Shown one piece after another: positions 1 to 4,607 of a stretch of 5,758 nucleotides of DNA. Location: NCBI GenBank assembly GCA_019246375.1, contig JAFAQO010000376.1, positions 1 to 5,758 of the forward strand, read 5' to 3'. The translations under genes were made by a program, and so were the position numbers. Origin of the DNA: Mycobacterium sp. GTDB lineage: Bacteria; Actinomycetota; Actinomycetes; Mycobacteriales; Mycobacteriaceae. Position 1 is the first letter of the stretch. Each line of letters starts with the position of its first letter. A model generated the notes under the pieces. That model did not search any database and had not been told where the DNA came from. It was given only the letters and a program-made list of their open reading frames with translations.

Positions 1-41
1 GTGAGACTCGCCGGACTTGAGACCCCCGTTTCATTTCAGCG

Positions 42-79
42 AGAGGCACAGGGTCGGGGCCCTGCCAGTCCTCGCCTCT
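42..79. other. Nested stem-loop in the left non-coding stretch
   Basis: Two nested perfect inverted repeats are visible. The outer arms are AGAGGC (42-47) and GCCTCT (74-79). The inner arms are CAGGG (49-53) and CCCTG (60-64), around a six-base loop TCGGGG. No poly-T follows on either strand. The stretch from 1 to 185 has no ORF with a convincing start and composition. The element could be the terminator of a gene left of the window, a leader structure for the membrane protein, or chance in GC-rich DNA. Confidence 0.25.
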
Positions 80-185
80 ACGTGTGGGGCTGACTCGACG
101 TCGATCGCAACTCGCTAACTGTTCTTCGCGGGCCCGGTTACGGCGGCTAGTTCGGCAGGCGTTGCAGTGGTGGCATCATCGCCAT

Positions 186-860
186 ATGGGCATGCTGTTC
201 CGGCTGGCGGAGTTTCTCATCCTGGCATTACCGCTGGCCGGCATGATCATCGCTGCGATCAAAGCCTTCTCTGCCAACCAGCGGAGAGGCGCGCAGTCCC
301 GGGATCGGCGACCTGACGACTTGCCGGTTGGCGTGCCTTCTGGAACCGCCGTCAGCAACCAGGCTGCCCAATGGGCGTCGATCAAACGTGTCGTGGAAGA
401 GCACAGCCGCACAGAAGCACGTTGGCTGGAGTACGAACTCGACTTCGTCAAGCTGCTGGACTTTCCGCTCATGACCGACATGCGCAATCCACTGACGACG
501 GCCTTTCACAAGGCCAAGCTCAAAGCCGACTTCCTGCGGCCGGTGAAGGCGGAAGATCTCCTCGATGACCGAGAAGCCGCAGCGCAGTACCTCGCCGCCG
601 TTCAGGAGTATGTCAGCGCATTCAATGTCGCTGAGGCGGAGGCCATTCGCAGACGCCGCAACGACTTTGCCCAAGAAGGACAGCAGCGGATTGCGCGTGC
701 CCGAAGCCTGTTGCGCGTGGTGTCAGATTCCGCGGCGACTCCACAAGAGCGACAGCATGCGTACGACCTCGCACGCAAGGAACTCGACGGTCTGATCGTA
801 TTGCCGCCGGCGACTCAAGCACAGATCGAGCGCGGGATTTCCGGGGAGATAGACGGATAG
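186..860 (+). CDS. Single-pass membrane protein, unknown function (224 aa)
   Basis: I do not recognise this family by name. From the ATG at 186 the protein has a hydrophobic helix at about residues 4-28 (LFRLAEFLILALPLAGMIIA and onward). A basic, disordered-looking stretch with QRR and RDRRPDD follows, which by the positive-inside rule suggests that the C-terminal part is cytoplasmic. Residues 60 to 224 are soluble and mostly helical, rich in Glu, Arg and Ala, with a distinctive patch around LDFPLMTDMRNPLTTAFHKA near residues 93-112. The frame is open upstream to a GTG at 84, but the extra 34 residues (many Arg, plus WWHHRH) look like translated non-coding DNA. Putting the helix at the N-terminus favours 186 (or the ATG at 192). 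No strong ribosome binding site is visible; GGTGG at 169-173 is the best. The gene converges on the oxidoreductase. The coding call is fairly safe, but the start and function are not. Confidence 0.75.
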   Translation: MGMLFRLAEFLILALPLAGMIIAAIKAFSANQRRGAQSRDRRPDDLPVGVPSGTAVSNQAAQWASIKRVVEEHSRTEARWLEYELDFVKLLDFPLMTDMRNPLTTAFHKAKLKADFLRPVKAEDLLDDREAAAQYLAAVQEYVSAFNVAEAEAIRRRRNDFAQEGQQRIARARSLLRVVSDSAATPQERQHAYDLARKELDGLIVLPPATQAQIERGISGEIDG

Positions 861-896
861 TATCCGATCCGCGCGCACGCAACGAACCCCCACCAG

Positions 897-909
897 TCAA
901 TCCGATTGA
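897..909. other. Short dyad between convergent genes
   Basis: TCAATC-C-GATTGA is a perfect 6+6 inverted repeat around one base. It lies 36 bp past the stop of the membrane-protein gene and 67 bp past the stop of the opposing oxidoreductase. The centre is too short for an RNA hairpin at full pairing, so it looks more like a protein-binding dyad or chance than an intrinsic terminator. No other terminator-like structure is obvious in 861-976. Confidence 0.15.
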
Positions 910-976
910 GCGAGCAGCGTTTTCGTCAACTCCTTCAGATGGCCTCGGATCGCGAAAATCTTTACAGGTATTTGTC

Positions 977-1996
977 TCAGGCCGGTGTGGGTTCGCCGAC
1001 CTTGACCAGCATCTTGCCGATGTTGGCACCGGTGAATAACCCGTTGAGGGCATCGACGCACGACTCGACGCCCTCGAAGATGGTCTCGCGGTGCACCAGC
1101 CGGCCCTCCTGCTCCCACTGGCGCAACGCGGCGAAGGCCTCGTCGAAGCGGCTCCACTGGGCGAGCGCGTTGAATCCCTGCATAAGCGCCGTCTTGGCCA
1201 GCAGGTTCACGTAATTCGACGGGCCCGGATGCTCGCCGGTCAGGTAGCTGGAAATGACGCCGCACAGCACAACCCGCGCATTGTGTGCCAGGCGGCCCAG
1301 CACCGCGTCGAGGATTGGTCCGCCGACGTTGTCAAAGTAAACATCGACTCCGCGCGGGCAATTCTCCTTAAGCGCCGCCGCCAGGTTGCCTGCCCGGTAG
1401 TCGATGCAAGCGTCAAACCCAAAGTCTTCGACGACCACGCGGCACTTCTCCGGCCCACCCGCAATACCTACCACCCGAGCACCCGCGATCTTGGCGATCT
1501 GTCCGGCCACCGACCCCGTGGCTCCCGCCGCGGCCGAGACCACCACCGTCTCCCCGGGCTGGGGCCGGCCGATGCCGGTCATCCCGAAGTAAGCGGTGGC
1601 GCCCGTCGGGCCGTACACCGACATCACCGCCAGCTGGTCGGACACGCCGGGAATCGGCGTGCTGAAAACGTCGTCGCGAATGATCACGTATTCCTGGAAG
1701 CCCGAAAGCGTGGTAACCACGTCGCCGGCGGCATAGGCGTCGCAGCGTGATGCCACCACCTCGCCGATGCCGGCGGCCCGAATGACCTCACCCAGTTGCA
1801 CCGGCGGCAGGTAACCCGGCTGATCGTTGAGCCAGGTCCGGACGGCGGCGTCAATCCCCACGTAGGTGTTGCGCAGCAGCGCCTCACCCTCGACGGGTTC
1901 CGGCGCGGGCGAGGTGACCAGCTCGGTGTCGCCGGGCTGGACCAACCCGGTTGGGCGGCGACGCAACAGTATCTGGCGGTTCGTAAGGTGCGGCAC
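977..1996 (-). CDS. NADP-dependent MDR oxidoreductase, CurA / alkenal reductase type (339 aa)
   Basis: This is a zinc-independent medium-chain dehydrogenase/reductase of the group that includes E. coli CurA and mammalian prostaglandin reductases. Members use NADPH to reduce the C=C bond of enones and alkenals, usually in the cytoplasm. The N-terminus NRQILLRRRPTG (residues 6-17) is typical of this group. The Rossmann glycine motif AAAGATGSVAG is at 155-165, GGPEK at 180-184 (Lys184 fits NADP preference), FDNVGG at 221-226, and the late GVISSY plus PGPSNYVNLL at about 246-265. The length of 339 aa matches the family. No zinc-binding Cys cluster is present. The start is a GTG; no Shine-Dalgarno sequence is evident, but TAGTTT lies six bases before it, which fits a leaderless mRNA. 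It is divergent from the small lipoprotein ORF. The true substrate cannot be read from the sequence. It is not FadB5, which belongs to a different MDR subgroup. Confidence 0.93.
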   Translation of the reverse strand: MPHLTNRQILLRRRPTGLVQPGDTELVTSPAPEPVEGEALLRNTYVGIDAAVRTWLNDQPGYLPPVQLGEVIRAAGIGEVVASRCDAYAAGDVVTTLSGFQEYVIIRDDVFSTPIPGVSDQLAVMSVYGPTGATAYFGMTGIGRPQPGETVVVSAAAGATGSVAGQIAKIAGARVVGIAGGPEKCRVVVEDFGFDACIDYRAGNLAAALKENCPRGVDVYFDNVGGPILDAVLGRLAHNARVVLCGVISSYLTGEHPGPSNYVNLLAKTALMQGFNALAQWSRFDEAFAALRQWEQEGRLVHRETIFEGVESCVDALNGLFTGANIGKMLVKVGEPTPA

Positions 1997-2002
1997 GATG
2001 AG

Positions 2003-2008
2003 AAACTA
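2003..2008 (-). promoter_or_regulatory. Candidate -10 box (TAGTTT), leaderless oxidoreductase start
   Basis: Read on the minus strand, TAGTTT is followed by CTCATC and then the GTG start codon. TANNNT with a six-base gap is the geometry described for leaderless mycobacterial transcripts, so transcription would begin at or next to the start codon. No -35 resembling TTGACA is present at the usual distance. Confidence 0.4.
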
Positions 2009-2030
2009 CCGAAAGCGCTCGCCGTTTCGG
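2009..2030. promoter_or_regulatory. Inverted repeat, possible operator (CCGAAA-N10-TTTCGG)
   Basis: Perfect six-base arms at 2009-2014 and 2025-2030 flank ten bases, for a 22 bp dyad. It abuts the candidate -10 box of the oxidoreductase gene and lies between that gene and the divergent lipoprotein ORF, which is where a TetR- or MarR-type repressor would sit. No regulator gene is visible in the window, so the binding protein is unknown and the site is inferred from position and symmetry alone. Confidence 0.3.
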
Positions 2031-2067
2031 AGATGAAGCCCGCAGCGATCCGACGGCGAGCTAACCC

Positions 2068-2190
2068 GTGAGCTTGCGGCTCCTGCTTGTGTTAGCGGCA
2101 GTGACCGCGCTCGCGGTCGGATGTTCGAACGAACGCTGCTTCACACCACCAAGATCGGCAACGACCCGCATGGGTTCACTCGCTGAATGA
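2068..2190 (+). CDS. Very small putative lipoprotein, or remnant of one (40 aa)
   Basis: A GTG start gives a textbook lipoprotein signal peptide: one Arg at residue 4, a hydrophobic core LLLVLAAVTALAV, and the lipobox AVGC with the lipidation Cys at residue 19. Only 21 residues would follow the Cys (SNERCFTPPR and on to GSLAE) before TGA. GGCGAG at 2055-2060 is a plausible weak ribosome binding site seven bases before the GTG. Mycobacterial lipoproteins are usually much longer, so this may be the 5' end of a decayed gene. The +1 frame past the Cys is also open for a short distance, to the TGA at about 2185, but I recognise no domain there. A genuine small surface lipoprotein is the alternative. 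The signal sequence is well supported, but whether the gene is intact is uncertain. Confidence 0.5.
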   Translation: MSLRLLLVLAAVTALAVGCSNERCFTPPRSATTRMGSLAE

Positions 2191-2222
2191 GCTTTAGTTG
2201 CAAGGGCATACGCCGATCGCTA

Positions 2223-2238
2223 GCTGGTGACCACCAGC
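2223..2238. terminator. Candidate bidirectional terminator hairpin
   Basis: GCTGGT-GACC-ACCAGC forms a perfect six-pair stem with a four-base loop. It lies 22 bp past the stop of the minus-strand 73-residue protein and 32 bp past the stop of the plus-strand lipoprotein ORF, so it could serve both converging transcripts. There is no T-tract, which is common for mycobacterial intrinsic terminators but weakens the call. Confidence 0.35.
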
Positions 2239-2260
2239 CCCTGCTCGCAGCAGTCGAACC

Positions 2261-2482
2261 CTACGAAGACGTGTGCACTTTCCCAAGCAGTTCATGACAG
2301 CGCTTGGCCCGCTCCGAGTCCTGCGACATGACCTCCTCAAAAAACGAGGCAACGTCGTCAAACCCGGCGTTTTTCGCGTCCCGCACATACTGTCCGTAGT
2401 CATGCCCGGCCTTCAGCGAGTGATATTGCACCGAGATGAGATCGAACTCGACGTCTTTAAATCCGGTTTCCCCTGTTGCCAT
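2261..2482 (-). CDS. Small helical protein resembling a ferritin/rubrerythrin-like half domain (73 aa)
   Basis: The protein is almost wholly helical: helix one at about residues 11-39 and helix two at about 41-69, separated by AGFDD. The pattern DYGQYVRDAKNAGFDDVASF followed by FEEV and AKRCHELL (about residues 28-66) follows the second half of rubrerythrin-like proteins, where a Gly-Phe turn precedes A..F...V...E..H. The metal-binding ExxH of that family would fall on D55-S-E-R58, so the iron site appears lost. This is inference from pattern, not a database match. The ATG at 2482 is preferred because GGAGG lies four bases upstream. The frame stays open to an ATG at 2515, which would add 11 residues but has no good ribosome binding site. 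The gene is divergent from the SRPBCC gene. There is no signal peptide or membrane segment, so it is presumably cytoplasmic, perhaps a dimer or a partner subunit. Confidence 0.7.
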   Translation of the reverse strand: MATGETGFKDVEFDLISVQYHSLKAGHDYGQYVRDAKNAGFDDVASFFEEVMSQDSERAKRCHELLGKVHTSS

Positions 2483-2486
2483 GATT

Positions 2487-2491
2487 CCTCC
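2487..2491 (-). promoter_or_regulatory. Shine-Dalgarno (GGAGG) deciding the start at 2482
   Basis: On the minus strand GGAGG is followed by AATC and then ATG. The spacing of four bases is short but workable. The in-frame ATG 33 bases further upstream has no comparable site, so this motif sets the start. Confidence 0.65.
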
Positions 2492-2492
2492 G

Positions 2493-2503
2493 ATCACAGT
2501 GAT
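2493..2503. promoter_or_regulatory. Palindrome ATCAC-A-GTGAT next to the ribosome binding site
   Basis: A perfect 5+5 inverted repeat around one base sits directly upstream of the GGAGG of the 73-residue gene. It is in the leader or promoter of that gene, within the divergent spacer shared with the SRPBCC gene. It could be a small operator, but an 11 bp palindrome may also arise by chance. Confidence 0.2.
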
Positions 2504-2618
2504 GTCCTGACCCATCAGTGCTACCCGTCAACCGAGTACCTAAACGCGCCGACTAAGCCGTCCGCCGACACTTGCTTCGGGTACGGGCAGCGGTAGTTTC
2601 GGAAAGTGCTGTATTGGC

Positions 2619-2624
2619 TATGTT
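2619..2624 (+). promoter_or_regulatory. Candidate -10 box (TATGTT), leaderless SRPBCC start
   Basis: TATGTT is followed by six bases (TCCGGC) and then the ATG at 2631, so transcription would start at the A of the start codon. No Shine-Dalgarno lies close upstream, which supports a leaderless mRNA. There is no clear TTGACA-like -35. GGAAAG at 2601-2606 recalls the -35 of stress sigma factors such as SigH or SigE, but the spacing to GTT is slightly short. Confidence 0.45.
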
Positions 2625-2630
2625 TCCGGC

Positions 2631-3077
2631 ATGGCTGTCACGGAGTCACGCGAAGTCGTCATCGAGGCAACGCCGGACGAGATCATGGACGTGTTGTTCG
2701 ATCTCGAGGCGTTGACCAAGTGGTCATCGGTTCATCAACAGGTCGAGATTCTCGAGCGGGACGACGAGGGCTACCCGAGCAAGTCTCGGCAGGTTGTCAA
2801 ACTCGTCGGGGTCAGCGATGAGCAGGTGCTGGCCTACTCCGTGCACGACGACGGCGTGAGCTGGACGCTGGTCAGCTCCAAACAACAACGTGCGCAGGAC
2901 GGCCGCTACACGCTTACGCCGGAGGACGATTCCACCCGCGTGCGGTTCGACCTCACCGTCGACCTCATCGCCCCGCTTCCCGGATTCCTTATCAAGAAGG
3001 GTGCCAAAGGTCTGATGGACACCGCGACCAATGGGCTGCGCGACCGGGTGCTCGACGTTAAAAAGGGAAACGCCTAA
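2631..3077 (+). CDS. SRPBCC (START-like) family protein (148 aa)
   Basis: The protein fits the polyketide cyclase/dehydrase and lipid-transport type of SRPBCC fold, a helix-grip barrel that binds hydrophobic ligands in the cytoplasm. The N-terminal strand SREVVIEATPDEIMDVLFDL, then WSSVHQQVEIL at about residues 31-41, are typical of the family. Alternating strands follow (VSWTLVSS, GRYTLTPE, TRVRFDLTVDLIAPLPGFL), and the long C-terminal helix at about 120-143 (IKKGAKGLMDTATNGLRDRV) is also typical. The length matches the small mycobacterial members such as Rv0854 and Rv0857 in M. tuberculosis. There is no signal peptide. The ligand cannot be predicted, and these proteins may act as carriers, cyclases or tolerance factors. 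The gene is divergent from the 73-residue protein, and its stop lies 4 bp from the stop of the convergent aldehyde dehydrogenase. ATG at 2631 begins the conserved domain with only a few residues ahead of it. Confidence 0.92.
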   Translation: MAVTESREVVIEATPDEIMDVLFDLEALTKWSSVHQQVEILERDDEGYPSKSRQVVKLVGVSDEQVLAYSVHDDGVSWTLVSSKQQRAQDGRYTLTPEDDSTRVRFDLTVDLIAPLPGFLIKKGAKGLMDTATNGLRDRVLDVKKGNA

Positions 3078-3081
3078 TCGC

Positions 3082-4443
3082 TCAACCGCCGGGCGGTGAG
3101 AAGTGCACCACCTTCATGGCGGTCATCTCGTCGAGCAGCTCCGGGCCAAACCCGAATCCGCTGCCACTGGCCCGCCGCGGTTCCGACGCTCCGCCGGGCG
3201 CCCCGCCGAACACCGAGTTGATCTTTACGGTGCCCACAGGCAGAGCCCGCCACGCCGTCTGGGCGTGTTCCATGTCTGTTGTCAACACGGTGGCGGCCAG
3301 GCCGTAGCGGTCGTCGGCCGCCTCGGCCAGGGCTGCGTCGAAGTCGGCCACGACACGTATTGGAGCGATCGGGCCGAAAGTCTCCTCGCGGAACACCAGC
3401 ATCTGCGGAGTGCAATCGGCCAGCACGGTTGGCGGGTAAAACGAGCCGGGACCCGGTCGCAGCTCGCCACCGACCAACAGCCGCGCCCCGCCGCCCACCG
3501 CCTCGTTAACGTGTCGGTGTACCTGATCACGCTGGGGCTCGTCGACCAACGGGCCGATCCGATCGGCCCATTCGCGGGCTTCGGCGACCAGCGCGTCGAC
3601 GAACGCCTCGGCCACCGATTCGACGACGTAGATACGCTCCACCGAGACGCAGATCTGCCCGGCATTGGCGAACGCGCCCAGCGCGGCCTGCCCGGCTGCC
3701 CACCGTGGCTCCACACCGGCGTCGACGATCAGGGCGTCGTTGCCGCCGTTCTCCAGCAGCGCCTTGGCTCCTCGTTCAGCACACGCCCTGGCGATCTCCC
3801 GGCCAGTGGCACTGCTGCCGACGTGGGCTACCACGTCGATCTGCTTGGCGGCGGCCAGCCGGGCACCGACCGTCGCGTCTCCGTCGATGATCTCGAGCAC
3901 CCCGTCGGGCAGGTGGGCGGCCAGCAGCTCGGCGAACCGTCGGCCAGTGCGGGGACAGCGCTCGCTCGGCTTGTGTACCACGGTGTTTCCGGTGACCAGC
4001 GCTGCTCCCAGCAGCCCGGCCGCCACGGCGACCGGATCGTTCCACGGCGTGAGCACCGCCACGACACCGCGCGGCTCGGGAATCATCAGATCGGTTGCGG
4101 CCCAGGCGCCCTGCAGGCTTCGCCCCCGGTGTAATGGTCCAAGCTCGGCGTATTGAACAAGCGTGCCGGCACCGGCTTCGACGCCACCCAGGGCGTCCTC
4201 CCTCAGCTTGCCGGTCTCCTGCTCATTGAGCTCGGCCAGTTCGTCGGCGGCGGCCCGAACGGCGGCGGCTGCAGCGGTCACGGCAGCAGCCCGCTCGGTG
4301 GCCGGTGTGCGGGCCCAGGGGACCGAGGCGGCGCGGGCTTGTGCGACCGCATTGGCGCAAGCGCCGGCATCGGCGATGGGCACCCGGGCGACGGTGTCCC
4401 CAGTGCGGGGGTCGAGGACGGTCAATTCCGTGGTGTTCGGCAC
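3082..4443 (-). CDS. NAD(P)-dependent aldehyde dehydrogenase (453 aa)
   Basis: This is a member of the aldehyde dehydrogenase superfamily, oxidising an aldehyde to the acid with NAD(P). All key positions are present: PWNDP at 133-137 (catalytic-pocket Asn135), HKPS at 157-160 (cofactor Lys158), GSSATG at 209-214 (nucleotide-binding turn), general base Glu231 in LLENGG, nucleophile Cys265 in NAGQICVSVER, and EETFGPI with Glu354 (nicotinamide ribose). The usual ELGGK reads ENGGND here, so Leu and Lys are replaced while the Glu is kept. At 453 aa it is shorter than the typical 480-500, with a short N-terminus but no internal damage. The GTG start is fixed by an in-frame TAA 12 bases upstream. 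TAAAAC lies six bases before the GTG, a weak fit to a leaderless start. The gene is divergent from aceA2, with 164 bp between starts. The substrate is unknown. It is not close to GabD2, whose motif is ELGGK. A role in carbon catabolism beside ICL2 is inference from context. Confidence 0.95.
   Translation of the reverse strand: MPNTTELTVLDPRTGDTVARVPIADAGACANAVAQARAASVPWARTPATERAAAVTAAAAAVRAAADELAELNEQETGKLREDALGGVEAGAGTLVQYAELGPLHRGRSLQGAWAATDLMIPEPRGVVAVLTPWNDPVAVAAGLLGAALVTGNTVVHKPSERCPRTGRRFAELLAAHLPDGVLEIIDGDATVGARLAAAKQIDVVAHVGSSATGREIARACAERGAKALLENGGNDALIVDAGVEPRWAAGQAALGAFANAGQICVSVERIYVVESVAEAFVDALVAEAREWADRIGPLVDEPQRDQVHRHVNEAVGGGARLLVGGELRPGPGSFYPPTVLADCTPQMLVFREETFGPIAPIRVVADFDAALAEAADDRYGLAATVLTTDMEHAQTAWRALPVGTVKINSVFGGAPGGASEPRRASGSGFGFGPELLDEMTAMKVVHFSPPGG
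3085..3097. terminator. GC-rich hairpin at the convergent stops
   Basis: ACCGC-CGG-GCGGT gives a five-pair GC-rich stem with a three-base loop; a 6+6 dyad also reads around the central G. It begins 8 bp past the SRPBCC stop and lies within the last codons of the aldehyde dehydrogenase gene. It could stop the plus-strand transcript before it runs antisense into that gene. No T-tract follows. Confidence 0.3.
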
Positions 4444-4449
4444 CGATAC

Positions 4450-4455
4450 GTTTTA
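4450..4455 (-). promoter_or_regulatory. Weak candidate -10 box (TAAAAC) for the aldehyde dehydrogenase
   Basis: On the minus strand TAAAAC is followed by GTATCG and then the GTG start. It matches TATAAT at four of six positions but lacks the usually conserved last T. The six-base gap is the same as for the two other leaderless candidates. GAGGCGGGG 12 bases before the GTG is an alternative, rather distant, ribosome binding site. Confidence 0.25.
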
Positions 4456-4558
4456 CCCCGCCTCGAAAAGATCAACACCAGCCCCGAATTGCAGACGCCG
4501 CTCCTATACCACCTGCATCATGAAAAGTCCTGCCACCGGGCGCACAACAACCTGGGGA

Positions 4559-4564
4559 TAGACT
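4559..4564 (+). promoter_or_regulatory. Possible -10 box (TAGACT) for aceA2
   Basis: TAGACT fits TANNNT and would give a 5' leader of roughly 37 bases that includes the AGGAG ribosome binding site. No -35 is found at a normal spacing; CTGCCA at 4530-4535 is too far away. I found no clear match to the RamB site (AAAGTTTGCAAA-like) known upstream of other isocitrate lyase genes. Confidence 0.2.
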
Positions 4565-4592
4565 TTCTTCGTCGGGGGGAACCGCGCTGGAC

Positions 4593-4597
4593 AGGAG
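4593..4597 (+). promoter_or_regulatory. Shine-Dalgarno (AGGAG) of aceA2
   Basis: AGGAG lies ten bases before the ATG at 4608 and supports this start. It shows that aceA2 is translated from a leadered message, unlike several neighbours in the window. Confidence 0.65.
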
Positions 4598-4607
4598 TGT
4601 AAATCCC

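Noticed and set aside
1..93. GTG-initiated ORF of 30 codons at the left edge
   Set aside because: It is short, lies over the stem-loop, and has no motif or upstream signal; the left neighbour is not visible.
95..104. Perfect 10 bp palindrome TCGACGTCGA
   Set aside because: Self-complementary CG-rich 10-mers are frequent in this kind of genome, and the position shows no link to a start or stop.
84..185. Extension of the membrane protein to a GTG at 84
   Set aside because: The extra 34 residues are rich in Arg, Trp and His, look like translated non-coding DNA, and would place the membrane helix in an odd internal position.
1091..1750. Plus-strand ORF of 219 codons inside the oxidoreductase gene
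   Set aside because: It is an antisense shadow of a well-supported MDR gene with no recognisable motif.
2187..2298. Short plus-strand ORF starting at the overlapping ATGA after the lipoprotein ORF
   Set aside because: It runs antisense into the end of the 73-residue gene, has no ribosome binding site and no recognisable feature.
3103..4134. Long plus-strand ORF (343 codons) inside the aldehyde dehydrogenase gene
   Set aside because: It is a shadow frame of a GC-rich gene with low-complexity His, Arg and Gly content and no domain, opposite a gene with every catalytic motif intact.
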